A DNA stretch of 64,000 nucleotides from Lentzea alba. Its GTDB lineage: Bacteria > Actinomycetota > Actinomycetes > Mycobacteriales > Pseudonocardiaceae. Made by a program: the position numbers and the translations under genes. Below the pieces are notes generated by a model that worked only from the letters and a program-made list of their open reading frames with translations, searched no databases and was not told where the DNA came from. The stretch is from positions 411,019 through 475,018 of the forward strand of contig NZ_JAAMPJ010000006.1 of NCBI RefSeq assembly GCF_011067745.1, given 5' to 3'. This document shows, piece by piece, positions 35,952 through 44,281 of this stretch (position 1 is the first letter of the stretch; every line of letters starts with the position of its first letter).

Positions 35952-37103
35952 CTAGTCCTTGACCCACTCGCCCCTGACCAACACGTCCCTCGGCTTCAAT
36001 TCTGCATCGAGCACCACGATGTCGGCCGCGCAGCCCGGCTGGAGCTTCCCTGCGTCCAGACCGAGCAGCTCCGCGCCACGGGTCGAGGTGGCGTGCACGG
36101 CCTCCACGAGCGACAGGCCGCAGGAGTTGACGGCGTTGCGGAACGCCATGTCCATCGTGAGCGTGCTGCCGGCCAGCGCCGCACCGCCCGCCAGCGTCGG
36201 CACGCCGTCGACGACCCGGACTTCGAGCCCGCCCACGTCGTACACGCCGTCACCGACACCGGCGGCCGCGATGGCGTCGGTGATCAGGACCGTGCGCTTC
36301 AGGCCGGCGTGGTGCGCGGCCAGGCGGACGGCGGTCGGGTGCAGGTGCACGAGGTCGCAGATGAGCTCGACGGTCACGCGTTCGTCGTCCAGCAGCGCGC
36401 CGATCGGGCCGGGCTCGCGGTGGTGCAACGGGCGCATGCCGTTGAACAGGTGCGTCGCCACCGTGGCACCCGCGTCGACGGCCGGGCGGACCTGCGCCTC
36501 GGTCGCGTCGGTGTGGCCGATGGCGGCGATGACGCCCGTGTCCACGAGCTGGCGGACGGCCTGGACCGCGCCCTCCAGCTCGGGAGCGATGGTGACCATC
36601 CGGACGGTGCCCTTGCCCGCGTCGAGCAGCTTCGTCACCGCGGTCTGCTCCGGCGGGCACAGGATCGCCGGATCGTGCGCGCCGCACCGTGCCGCCGAGA
36701 GGAACGGTCCTTCGAGGTGGATGCCGGCGACGACACCCTCCTGGACCAGCTCGGCCAGCGCGGAGACCTGGTCGGCGAGTTCCGGCACCGGGCGGGAGAC
36801 CAGCGACGCGAGCAACGTCGTGGTGCCGTGCCTGCGGTGCGCGGACGCGGCCTTGCGGATCTTCACCGGGTCGCTGCTGGTGAACGCGTCACCGCCACCG
36901 CCGTGGCAGTGGATGTCGACGAACCCCGGCACGATCGTGCCGCCTCCGACGTCGGTCGTCGGGCCGTCGGGCGCGGCGCCCTGACCGACCGCGACGATCC
37001 GGCCGTCGGAGATGCTGACCCACCCGTTCTCGAGCACCCTGTCCGGCGTGACGACCCGACCGTTGGTCAGGGTCACGTCGACAGGTCCACCCCACGTGCT
37101 CAT
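35952..37103 (-). CDS. nagA: N-acetylglucosamine-6-phosphate deacetylase
   Basis: 383 residues. Metal site DIHCHGGGGDAF (His65, His67), GIHLEGPFLSAARCGAH (metal Glu and substrate loop), IGHTDATEAQV, THLFNGMRPLHHREPG and the catalytic Asp in LITDAIAAAG. It deacetylates GlcNAc-6-phosphate to GlcN-6-phosphate. ATG 37103 overlaps the stop of the upstream ROK kinase gene (ATGA). With the dre site at 38042-38055 this forms a DasR-type amino-sugar operon. nagB is not in the window. Confidence 0.95.
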   Translation of the reverse strand: MSTWGGPVDVTLTNGRVVTPDRVLENGWVSISDGRIVAVGQGAAPDGPTTDVGGGTIVPGFVDIHCHGGGGDAFTSSDPVKIRKAASAHRRHGTTTLLASLVSRPVPELADQVSALAELVQEGVVAGIHLEGPFLSAARCGAHDPAILCPPEQTAVTKLLDAGKGTVRMVTIAPELEGAVQAVRQLVDTGVIAAIGHTDATEAQVRPAVDAGATVATHLFNGMRPLHHREPGPIGALLDDERVTVELICDLVHLHPTAVRLAAHHAGLKRTVLITDAIAAAGVGDGVYDVGGLEVRVVDGVPTLAGGAALAGSTLTMDMAFRNAVNSCGLSLVEAVHATSTRGAELLGLDAGKLQPGCAADIVVLDAELKPRDVLVRGEWVKD

Positions 37104-38011
37104 GACGCCTCCAGCATGTCGATGGCCAGCAGCGCCGCGCCGAGGAAGCCCGCCTCGTCGCCGAGCGCGGCGAGCCGCAGTTCCGGTCGGCGCTGGAAGG
37201 CGATCAGCCCGTCCAGCCTGTCCCGCAACGGCTCCACCAGCAGGTCCCCTGCGAGTGCGAGCCCGCCGCCGAGCACCACGGCCTCCGGACCGAGCAGCGT
37301 TGCCAGCACCAGGATCCCCCTGGCGAGCGCGTCCACGGCCTCGTGCCACACGGCGACGGCGTCCTGTTCTCCGTCTTTCACCCTTCGGGCGACATCAGCG
37401 GCGCCGTTGACGGGGGTGCCGGTACGCGCGGTGTACCGGCGGGCGATCGCCGCGGAGGACGCCACCGTCTCCACGCAGCCGATCTGGCCACACGCGCAAG
37501 GCACGCCGTGGCCGACGTTCACATGTCCGATCTCACCCGCGTAGCCGTCGCCGCTGAAGATCTTCCCGTCGAGCAGCAGCGCGCCGGCGATCCCGGTGCC
37601 GATCGGCATGATCACCGCGTTGCGCAGGTCCTTGGCGGCACCCATCCGGCATTCGGCGAGGCCGGCGGCGCGCACGTCGTGGCCGAACGCGACCGGGACG
37701 CCCAGTCGTTCGGTGAGGACCGTGCTGAACGGGAACTGGCTCCACGGCAGGTTCGTCGTGTACACGCCGACGCCGTTGGCCTCGTCCACGATGCCCGGCG
37801 CCACGATCCCCACGGCGTCGATCGCGTGCTCGGAGGCCTGCCGGAGCTCGTCGACGAGCTCGGCGATCACCCCGAGCAGCGGTTCCAGCTCTGCCGGGGT
37901 CGACCGGCGGGCGTGCTTCTGAGCCGCCACCTCGTCAGGGGTGCCGGCGACCAGCGCCGCCTTGGTTTCGGTGCCACCGATGTCGACGGCGACCACGTGT
38001 CTGCGTGCCAC
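37100..38011 (-). CDS. ROK-family sugar kinase, probably GlcNAc kinase
   Basis: 303 residues. ATP loop VAVDIGGTETKAAL, NDIGHDVRAAGLAE-like substrate region, and the ROK zinc motif GHVNVGHGVPCACGQIGCVE (His163, Cys172, Cys174, Cys179). It should phosphorylate a hexose at C6. Overlap with nagA and a DasR-type operator make N-acetylglucosamine the likely substrate, as for NagK. GTG 38011. This is the first gene of the operon. Confidence 0.88.
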   Translation of the reverse strand: MARRHVVAVDIGGTETKAALVAGTPDEVAAQKHARRSTPAELEPLLGVIAELVDELRQASEHAIDAVGIVAPGIVDEANGVGVYTTNLPWSQFPFSTVLTERLGVPVAFGHDVRAAGLAECRMGAAKDLRNAVIMPIGTGIAGALLLDGKIFSGDGYAGEIGHVNVGHGVPCACGQIGCVETVASSAAIARRYTARTGTPVNGAADVARRVKDGEQDAVAVWHEAVDALARGILVLATLLGPEAVVLGGGLALAGDLLVEPLRDRLDGLIAFQRRPELRLAALGDEAGFLGAALLAIDMLEAS

Positions 38012-38041
38012 GAGGACTGATCCTGCGGCATCGAAGCCCTA

Positions 38042-38055
38042 TTGGTCTATACCAA
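38042..38055. promoter_or_regulatory. DasR-responsive element (dre) of the nag operon
   Basis: TTGGTCTATACCAA is a palindrome of TTGGT and ACCAA around CTAT, close to the Streptomyces dre consensus TGGTCTAGACCA. It overlaps TATAGA, a possible -10 box on the minus strand, and is 31 bp upstream of the ROK start. Repression by a GntR-type DasR, released by amino-sugar phosphates, is the expected mode. Confidence 0.88.
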
Positions 38056-38160
38056 GTGGCGATTTCGGCGTGTGGTCTTACGAGCTGAAACCGTCCGCAA
38101 CGGGCAAAACGGCTCAACTGGAAAGACTGTCAAGTTTGCTAACTGATCAATACGTCCGAG

Positions 38161-38724
38161 TCAGCCGGCCATGATCTTCTGCAGGGCGTCCAGCGCCCGC
38201 GAGGCCGTCGACTTGACGGTGCCCTTCGAGATGCCGGTGGCCTCGGCGATCTCCGCCTCGGACAGGTCGCCGTAGTACCGCAGCACGAGCACCTCGCGCT
38301 GGCGCGGCGGCAACTGCTGCAGAGCCTTGACCACGGCCTGGTGCTCGGCGGTCAGCATCGCGAGCGACTCGGCCGAGCGCGCGTTCGCGACGTGCGGCGG
38401 GGTGTAGTCGCGGGCGGTCTTGCGCCGGCGCAGCACGCTGCGCGAGCCGTTGACCACGGCCGTGCGGAGGTAGCCCACGGCCGCCTGTGCGTCGCGCAGG
38501 CCCTTCCAGTTGCGGTGCAGCCCGGCGAACGCCTCCTGCACCACGTCCTCGGCCGTCGACGGCTCGTCGACCAGCAGCAGTGCCAGCCGCACGAGACGCA
38601 TGCGGTGCTGCTTGTACAGGTCTTCGAGCGTGAGGGGCCCTGTGGGAGGTCCTGCGACGCCGTCCTTGATTCGCAGGTTGGTCAGGGTGTCCTGCACGGT
38701 GCGCGGGGTTTCTTCGCCAACCAC
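38161..38724 (-). CDS. ECF sigma factor (SigE-like family)
   Basis: 187 residues. Region 2 at about 33-100 (LYKQHRMRLVRLALLL, DVVQEAFAGLHRNW) and region 4 at about 125-180 (LPPRQREVLVLRYYGDLSEA, ISKGTVKSTASRAL). No anti-sigma gene is adjacent. GTG 38724 has no ribosome site; TACCGT (plus 38733-38738) lies 8 nt upstream. A YCII-domain gene is divergent, 40 bp away; YCII proteins are known companions of some ECF groups, so a functional tie is plausible. Confidence 0.9.
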   Translation of the reverse strand: MVGEETPRTVQDTLTNLRIKDGVAGPPTGPLTLEDLYKQHRMRLVRLALLLVDEPSTAEDVVQEAFAGLHRNWKGLRDAQAAVGYLRTAVVNGSRSVLRRRKTARDYTPPHVANARSAESLAMLTAEHQAVVKALQQLPPRQREVLVLRYYGDLSEAEIAEATGISKGTVKSTASRALDALQKIMAG

Positions 38725-38732
38725 AAGGTAGG

Positions 38733-38758
38733 ACGGTACCGGTCACCGTCGCTACGGT
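38733..38758. promoter_or_regulatory. Head-to-head -10 boxes of the sigma/YCII pair
   Basis: Minus-strand TACCGT (plus 38733-38738) serves the sigma gene, and plus-strand TACGGT (38753-38758) serves the YCII gene. Each is 6-8 nt from its start codon within a 40-bp gap. Each promoter's upstream part must lie over the other gene's start, so the two would compete for polymerase. Confidence 0.5.
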
Positions 38759-38764
38759 GGTCGC

Positions 38765-39049
38765 ATGGCCCGCTTTGCAGTCGAATTGGTGTTCGGTCCC
38801 GACAACGAGAAGCGCCTCGCTGTGCGCCCGGCACACCGCGAGTACATCGCCTCGCTGTCCGAGAAAGGCGTGGTCCTCGCCGCGGGACCCTACGCGGACG
38901 ACACCGGCGCGTTGATCATCTACGAAGCCGCGGACGAGGCGGCGTTGAAGGAGATCATCTCCAACGACCCGTACACGCCCGCGAACGTCGTCGCGAAGTG
39001 GGAGATCCGGGCCTGGAACGCGCTCCTCGGCTCCTGGCTCACCGACTAG
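38765..39049 (+). CDS. YCII-domain protein
   Basis: 94 residues, one ferredoxin-like domain: RFAVELVFGPDN, an RPAHREYIASL helix with the conserved His, GVVLAAGPYADDTGALIIYE, and the typical NDPY at 67-70. Proposed to be small enzymes or substrate binders; no activity assigned. ATG 38765 with TACGGT 6 nt upstream suggests a leaderless message. It is divergent from an ECF sigma gene and overlaps the convergent SDR by 11 bp. Confidence 0.85.
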   Translation: MARFAVELVFGPDNEKRLAVRPAHREYIASLSEKGVVLAAGPYADDTGALIIYEAADEAALKEIISNDPYTPANVVAKWEIRAWNALLGSWLTD

Positions 39050-39890
39050 CGGCCTGACCGCCCGGCCCGACCAGTCCTGACGTGTCGCTCGCGGCCATCT
39101 GCCGGTCGGCGTCGGCCACCTCCTCGACCGCCTGGCGGTCCACGACCATCGGCGTGAACGCGCGGAAGTACTTCAGCGCGCCCACCCAGCCGGGGACGTG
39201 GACCGCCTTCGCACGTTTCTCGATGCCCCTGACCACGGCCCTGCCGACGTTGCGGACGGGGTACTTCTTGCCGGCCACGCCGGGCATGCCCTGGCGGAGC
39301 TTGCCGAACACCGGGTGCTCGTCGGCGCTGTTGACCATGTCCGTGGAGATCCACGAGAAGTACGCCGTGCCGACGTCCACGCCCAGGTGCCGGACCTCGG
39401 CCCGCAGGCTGTCCGCGAACGCCTCGCAGCCCGCCTTCGCCGCCGAGTAGGCCGCGTTGCCGGGGATGTGCACGATCGCGGCCAGCGACGACACGACCAG
39501 GCAGTAGCCGCGGCTGCGGATCAGGTGCGGCAGCGCCGTGCGGACCGTGCGCCACACACCGAGCAGGTTGACCTCGATGACCCGTTCGAACGCCTTGGGG
39601 TCCATGGAGCGCACGAACCCGGTGGCCGCGATGCCCGCGTTCGCCACCACGACGTCGATGTCGCCGAAGTGCTCGGCGACCTCGGTCGTGACGCGTTCGA
39701 GCACCTCCCAGTCCGTGACATCGGCTTCCCACGCCTTGCCGCCGGTCTGCCGGGCGACCTCTTCGAGCTGGGCCTTCTCGAGCCCGACGAGCGCGAGGCG
39801 AGCCCCGCGCGCGGCCAGTTGCCTCGCCACCTCGGCGCCGATGCCCCTGGCCGCGCCGGTGATCAGTACCACCTTGCCCGTGACGTCCAT
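39039..39890 (-). CDS. Short-chain dehydrogenase/reductase
   Basis: 283 residues from ATG 39890. TGAARGIGAEVARQL (cofactor), VVVANAGIAATG (NAG), VVSSLAAIVHIPGN (Ser) and YSAAKAGCEAFA (YxxxK). The C-terminal extension (KYFRAFTPMVVDRQAVEEV) matches mycobacterial-type SDRs. Substrate unknown. TACCGT (plus 39897-39902) is 6 nt upstream of ATG with no ribosome site: probably leaderless. Confidence 0.9.
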   Translation of the reverse strand: MDVTGKVVLITGAARGIGAEVARQLAARGARLALVGLEKAQLEEVARQTGGKAWEADVTDWEVLERVTTEVAEHFGDIDVVVANAGIAATGFVRSMDPKAFERVIEVNLLGVWRTVRTALPHLIRSRGYCLVVSSLAAIVHIPGNAAYSAAKAGCEAFADSLRAEVRHLGVDVGTAYFSWISTDMVNSADEHPVFGKLRQGMPGVAGKKYPVRNVGRAVVRGIEKRAKAVHVPGWVGALKYFRAFTPMVVDRQAVEEVADADRQMAASDTSGLVGPGGQAASR

Positions 39891-39934
39891 GCCGCCACGG
39901 TAACGCAACCTACTCCCGGTAAGCTACTGGCAAG

Positions 39935-40861
39935 TTAAATTGCGCTCAGGCGGTCCACCTCGGCCTGGGTGAGCTCCAGGTTCAGCAGTGGCACGAGGTC
40001 GCTGAGCTGCTCCAACGTGCGCGCGGACGCGATCGGCGCGGCCACCGTCGGCTGCTGGGCGAGCCACGCCAGGGCGACCGAGGCGACCGTCGTCTCGTAC
40101 GTTTCGGCCAGCTCGTCGAGCACCTCCAGCACCTGCAGGCCGTGCTCGTCCAGGTACTTGGACGCCGCGCCGGCCCGCGCGCTCCGGACCTCCACGCCCG
40201 GCCGGTACTTGCCGGTCAGGAAGCCCTTCGCGAGCGACCAGTACGGCACGGTGGCCAGGCCGTTGTCCTGCACGACCTTCTGCAGATCACCCTCGAACTC
40301 CGCGCGGCTGACCAGGTTGTACTCGGGCTGCAGCGCCACGAACTTCGCGAAGCCCTCGCGTTCCTGGATCTCCAGCGCCTTCGCCAGCCGTTCGGCGGAG
40401 AAGTTGGACGCCGCGATGTAGCGGACCTTGCCGTCGCGGACGAGCTGGTCGTAGGCGGCCAGCGTCTCCTCCAGCGGCGTGTCCGCGTCGTCGAGGTGGT
40501 TGTAGTAGAGGTCGATGTGGTCGACGCCGAGCCGCTTCAGCGACCGTTCGGCGGCGGTGAGGACGGTGTCGCGCTTCTGGTTGTTGAACCCGGCGAGCAT
40601 GCCGACCTTGGTGGCGACCACGACGTCGTCGCGGGTCCCACGCCTGGCCAGCCACCTGCCGATGATCGTCTCCGACTCGCCGCCGGAGTTGCCCTCGCCC
40701 CAGGCCGAGTACACGTCGGCGGTGTCGAGGAAGTTCCCGCCCGCCGCGACGTAGGCGTCGAGCACGGCGAACGACTGGTCCTCGTCGGCGGTCCAGCCGA
40801 AGACGTTGCCGCCCAGGCACAGCCTGGACACGTTCAGGTCAGTGGTGCTCAAGATCGGCAT
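39935..40861 (-). CDS. Aldo/keto reductase
   Basis: 308 residues. TIM-barrel AKR: NFLDTADVYSAWGEG (Asp and Tyr of the catalytic tetrad), VVVATKVGM (Lys), IDLYYNHLDDADTP (His place) and the C-terminal PIASARTLEQLSD cofactor loop. It is in the YhdN/Tas-like group. ATG 40861 with TACCTT (plus 40869-40874) 7 nt upstream: probably leaderless. It is divergent from the LLM oxidoreductase gene by 20 bp. Confidence 0.93.
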   Translation of the reverse strand: MPILSTTDLNVSRLCLGGNVFGWTADEDQSFAVLDAYVAAGGNFLDTADVYSAWGEGNSGGESETIIGRWLARRGTRDDVVVATKVGMLAGFNNQKRDTVLTAAERSLKRLGVDHIDLYYNHLDDADTPLEETLAAYDQLVRDGKVRYIAASNFSAERLAKALEIQEREGFAKFVALQPEYNLVSRAEFEGDLQKVVQDNGLATVPYWSLAKGFLTGKYRPGVEVRSARAGAASKYLDEHGLQVLEVLDELAETYETTVASVALAWLAQQPTVAAPIASARTLEQLSDLVPLLNLELTQAEVDRLSAI

Positions 40862-40881
40862 ACTGCGAAAGGTAGTCCGCC

Positions 40882-41703
40882 GTGACGATTGGGGTTCGCA
40901 TGTTGGGAACGTTCGGAGTCTGGGGCTCGCGCTACCTGTGGGCCGACCGCGTCGACGAGGTCGCCGAGCTGGAGGCGCTCGGCTACGGCACGTTCTGGCT
41001 GGGCAGCTCACCCGAATCGGACCTCGGCCTGGTCGAGCGGCTGCTCGACGCCACGAAGTCGATCACGGTCGCGACCGGGATCGTCAACGTCTGGCAGACC
41101 GAGCCGGAGGACGTCGCCGCGTCGTTCCACCGCATTGGCAGCGACCGGCTGGTGCTCGGCGTCGGCGTCGGCCACAAGCAGATCGACCAGGCCTACGAGA
41201 AGCCCTACGACAAGCTCGTCTCGTACCTGGACCGGCTGGACGTACCCGCCGAACGGGTGTTGCTCGCGGCGCTGGGCCCGAAGGTGCTCAAGCTCGCCGC
41301 TGACCGCACCGCCGGTGCGCACCCATATTTGGTGCCGGTCGAGCACACCGCCGCCGCACGCGCGGTGCTCGGCGGCAAGATCCTCGCGCCGGAGGTCACC
41401 GTCGTCGTGGAGGAGGACCCTCAGGCCGCGCGGGCCATCGCCCGTGAGCAGCTCTCGTACTACTTCAGCCTGACCAACTACACGAGCAACTGGCAGCGCT
41501 GGGGCTTCAGCGAGGAGGAGGTCGCGGGTCTCGGCTCGGACCGGCTGATCGACGCACTGGTGGCGCACGGCAGCCCGGAACAGGTGGCGGCGAAGCTGCG
41601 AGCGCACCTCGACGCGGGCGCCGACCACGTGGCCGTCCAGTCGTTGAACGGCAGGTACGCGGAGCTGGCCGCCGCGCTGGGCCTCGTCCGTACCGGCCAG
41701 TAG
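40882..41703 (+). CDS. LLM-class (F420-dependent) oxidoreductase
   Basis: 273 residues. Luciferase-like barrel: ALGYGTFWLGSSPESDLGL, ITVATGIVNVW, RLVLGVGVGHK and the closing HLDAGADHVAVQSL. The short form and the actinobacterial TIGR03620-like layout point to F420 rather than FMN, but cofactor choice is inference. GTG 40882; the divergent promoter gap to the aldo/keto reductase is only 20 bp. The 126 bp to fba hold only the fba promoter region and ribosome site. Confidence 0.87.
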   Translation: MTIGVRMLGTFGVWGSRYLWADRVDEVAELEALGYGTFWLGSSPESDLGLVERLLDATKSITVATGIVNVWQTEPEDVAASFHRIGSDRLVLGVGVGHKQIDQAYEKPYDKLVSYLDRLDVPAERVLLAALGPKVLKLAADRTAGAHPYLVPVEHTAAARAVLGGKILAPEVTVVVEEDPQAARAIAREQLSYYFSLTNYTSNWQRWGFSEEEVAGLGSDRLIDALVAHGSPEQVAAKLRAHLDAGADHVAVQSLNGRYAELAAALGLVRTGQ

Positions 41704-41829
41704 CTCCGAGCTGGGACGTTCCACTCCTTGAACGATCATGTCGCCGGGTCGGCCGCCGGTGTGGCCCCCTGACACCGCCTCGTAGGATGCCGTTGATACG
41801 GCGTTCAGGGCACCTGAGGAGGACGACCG

Positions 41830-42864
41830 ATGCCCATCGCAACTCCCGAGGTCTACGCGGAGATGCTTGACCGGGCCAAGGCGAACGAGTTCGCCTACCC
41901 CGCGATCAACGTCACGTCTTCGGAGACTCTCAACGCGGCTCTGCGCGGATTCGCCGAGGCCGAGAGCGACGGCATCATCCAGGTCTCGACCGGTGGTGCC
42001 GAGTTCGCCTCGGGCACCAAGGTCAAGGACATGGTGACCGGCGCTGTCGCGCTCGCCGAGTTCGCGCACGTGGTCGCCGCGAAGTACCCGGTGAACATCG
42101 CGCTGCACACCGACCACTGCCCGAAGGACAAGCTCGACGGGTACGTGCGTCCGCTCATCGCCATCAGCCAGGAGCGAGTCGACAAGGGCGGCAACCCGCT
42201 GTTCCAGTCGCACATGTGGGACGGCTCGGCCGTCGCGCTGGACGAGAACCTCCAGATCGCGAGCGAGCTGCTCGACCTCTCCGCCAAGGCGAAGATCGTC
42301 CTCGAGATCGAGGTCGGCGTCGTCGGTGGCGAGGAGGACGGCGTCGACAACGAGATCAACGACAAGCTCTACACGACGCCCGAGGACTACCTGAAGACCG
42401 TCGACGCGCTCGGCGCCGGTGAGAAGGGTCGCTACCTGCTCGCCGCGACCTTCGGCAACGTGCACGGCGTCTACAAGCCGGGCAACGTGAAGCTGCGCCC
42501 GGAGATCCTCAAGCAGGGTCAGGACGTGGCGGCCGAGAAGCTGGGCCTCCCGGCCGGCTCGAAGCCGTTCGACCTCGTCTTCCACGGCGGCTCCGGCTCG
42601 CTGCTCGAGGAGATCCACGAGGCCGTGTCGTACGGCGTCATCAAGATGAACATCGACACGGACACGCAGTACGCCTTCACCCGCCCGATCGCGGCGCACA
42701 TGTTCGCGAACTACGACGGCGTGCTGAAGATCGACGGCGAGGTCGGCAACAAGAAGACCTACGACCCGCGCAGCTACCTCAAGGCAGCCGAGCAGGCCAT
42801 GGCTGCCCGCATCGCCCAGGCGTGCGAGCACCTGAAGTCGTCCGGCCGCATGATCGCAGGCTGA
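41830..42864 (+). CDS. fba: Class II fructose-bisphosphate aldolase
   Basis: 344 residues. Class II features: ALHTDHCPKDK (Asp95 and zinc His96), ILEIEVGVVGGEEDGV (metal Glu), ATFGNVHGVYKPGN (zinc His), LVFHGGSGS and KMNIDTDTQYAFTRP. It cleaves fructose-1,6-bisphosphate in glycolysis and runs the reverse in gluconeogenesis. ATG 41830 has GAGGAGG upstream. A 25-bp hairpin follows directly and also ends the convergent membrane-protein gene. Confidence 0.97.
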   Translation: MPIATPEVYAEMLDRAKANEFAYPAINVTSSETLNAALRGFAEAESDGIIQVSTGGAEFASGTKVKDMVTGAVALAEFAHVVAAKYPVNIALHTDHCPKDKLDGYVRPLIAISQERVDKGGNPLFQSHMWDGSAVALDENLQIASELLDLSAKAKIVLEIEVGVVGGEEDGVDNEINDKLYTTPEDYLKTVDALGAGEKGRYLLAATFGNVHGVYKPGNVKLRPEILKQGQDVAAEKLGLPAGSKPFDLVFHGGSGSLLEEIHEAVSYGVIKMNIDTDTQYAFTRPIAAHMFANYDGVLKIDGEVGNKKTYDPRSYLKAAEQAMAARIAQACEHLKSSGRMIAG

Positions 42865-42868
42865 TTGC

Positions 42869-42921
42869 TTGATGAGGGGAGCTTTCATAAACCTGAGGTT
42901 TGTGAAAGCTCCCCTCATCAA
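42869..42921. terminator. Long bidirectional terminator between fba and a convergent gene
   Basis: Arms 42869-42887 and 42903-42921 are 19 bp of perfect complement. The stem continues through a U-G wobble and AAACC/GGTTT (42889-42893, 42897-42901) to a 3-base loop TGA, 25 pairs in all. It starts 4 bases after the fba stop and ends 3 bases before the stop of the convergent gene. Confidence 0.92.
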
Positions 42922-42924
42922 CCT

Positions 42925-44040
42925 CTAGCTGAGTTTGAGGCGCGCAGCTAGCAGTTGGGCTTCTGGGCGGTGGATGAGCAGGTCGCCCGCGGTCCAGAGA
43001 ACCGCTAGCAGGACGGCGGTGACGGCCGCTGAAGAGAACGAGATCGGCGGTCCCCACAGGTACTCCTGCTGGAACCAGATGCCGACGTACCCGACCGTCG
43101 TGACGGCCGCAGAGCCCAGCACGGCCGCGGCCGGCGTGGGCATCTTGATCACGTGCGCCGCGTCGATCGCGAGCCCGACGAGGATCAGGAACAGCGGCAC
43201 GGCGGACTTCGGGAAGTCGATGCCCGCGAGCAACGGCCAGATCAGGCACCGGTACGCGACGTAGCCACCGGCGACGGCCGTGGCCGCCCAGGGCTTGTCG
43301 ATCGTGCGCCGGGCGATCACCAGCACGATGGCGGCCGCGACCAGGCCCCACACCGGGTACACCCAGTCCGCGATGGGCAGCGCGAAGTGCACCACCGCCT
43401 CACGTCCGATCGGCACGCCGAGCTGGTCCGCGGCGAACTGGATCAGGATCGGCTCGGCCTCGGCCCTGCCGTTGTCGTAGGCCTGCAGCGCGCGCACGCC
43501 GTACTCCTGGTGCTGGTTGGGGAACCAGACGTTCTCCAGGAAGAAGAACCACAGCGCGACGAGCCCGAACGTGCGCATGGTGCCGAGCGGGAAGTACTTC
43601 ATCCACCCGCGGATCGCGCCGGCCAGCATCACGGCCGTGCCGAGGTACAGCAGCGCGTGCGAGCCGCTCCACGAGGTGATGTCGAGCCCGTTGATGCGGT
43701 GGTTGATGACGTCGATCGGCAGCGCGACCAGGAAGATCCCGCACCCGATCTGCATCAGCCGCAGCGTCAGCTTGTCGACGCCGTAGCCGGTGAACGTGTG
43801 GAACAACGTCAGCCCGACCACGATCACCGTGCCGACCGTGTTGATCAGGTGCGGCGGCGCGAGGTCGTCGCGCAGCCACTTGAAGTGCCACGAGACGTCC
43901 CACGACGACCCGATCAGCTTCAACAGCAGACCTACGAGCCAGAGCTGGTAGAGCTGCTTCGTGAGCTTCGCCGGTGTCTCCCTGCCCGGCACGCCTCGCT
44001 CCCAGTACTGATCGCGGAACTGCCTTACCCCCTGAATCAT
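42925..44040 (-). CDS. Multi-pass integral membrane protein of unknown function
   Basis: 371 residues from ATG 44040; longer frames upstream give a polar, low-complexity leader. About nine to ten membrane helices (LYQLWLVGLLLKLIGSSWDV, TVIVVGLTLFHTF, HALLYLGTAVMLAGAI, WGLVAAAIVLVIA, PLFLILVGLAIDAAHVI). Charged residues within early helices (SSWDVSWHFKWLRDDLAPPH) recall actinobacterial conserved membrane unknowns. No family name assigned. It ends at the shared hairpin with fba. Confidence 0.75.
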   Translation of the reverse strand: MIQGVRQFRDQYWERGVPGRETPAKLTKQLYQLWLVGLLLKLIGSSWDVSWHFKWLRDDLAPPHLINTVGTVIVVGLTLFHTFTGYGVDKLTLRLMQIGCGIFLVALPIDVINHRINGLDITSWSGSHALLYLGTAVMLAGAIRGWMKYFPLGTMRTFGLVALWFFFLENVWFPNQHQEYGVRALQAYDNGRAEAEPILIQFAADQLGVPIGREAVVHFALPIADWVYPVWGLVAAAIVLVIARRTIDKPWAATAVAGGYVAYRCLIWPLLAGIDFPKSAVPLFLILVGLAIDAAHVIKMPTPAAAVLGSAAVTTVGYVGIWFQQEYLWGPPISFSSAAVTAVLLAVLWTAGDLLIHRPEAQLLAARLKLS

Positions 44041-44175
44041 CCGAACATCATGAGCGGCGTTCTGGTTTCCAGGAAGACCGGGGCCCCCTGGTTTTACCCT
44101 GATGTTTCTCATTCGGGTGCACGACCGGGTGAACGACGTTGATCTCTTCGGCCCAGCGCGGCAGGGTTCTCGGCC

Positions 44176-44262
44176 ATGGCCAAGAAGATCGTCGCCGGAG
44201 TGCTCGTCACCGCTTTGCTGCTGGCCGTTGTGGCCGCTGTCATGAGGGTCTTCATCTCCTGA
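44176..44262 (+). CDS. 28-residue single-helix membrane peptide (possible)
   Basis: ATG 44176 to TGA 44262 encodes MAKKIVAGVLVTALLLAVVA followed by AVMRVFIS: a basic start, one membrane helix and a short end. A GGCAGGG stretch lies upstream. It is 28 bp before the DUF3151 start in the same direction and within the 240-bp gap after the membrane-protein gene. It may be a real small protein or chance; the composition favours real. Confidence 0.45.
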   Translation: MAKKIVAGVLVTALLLAVVAAVMRVFIS

Positions 44263-44281
44263 GACGCGTTCGTGCGGCACG

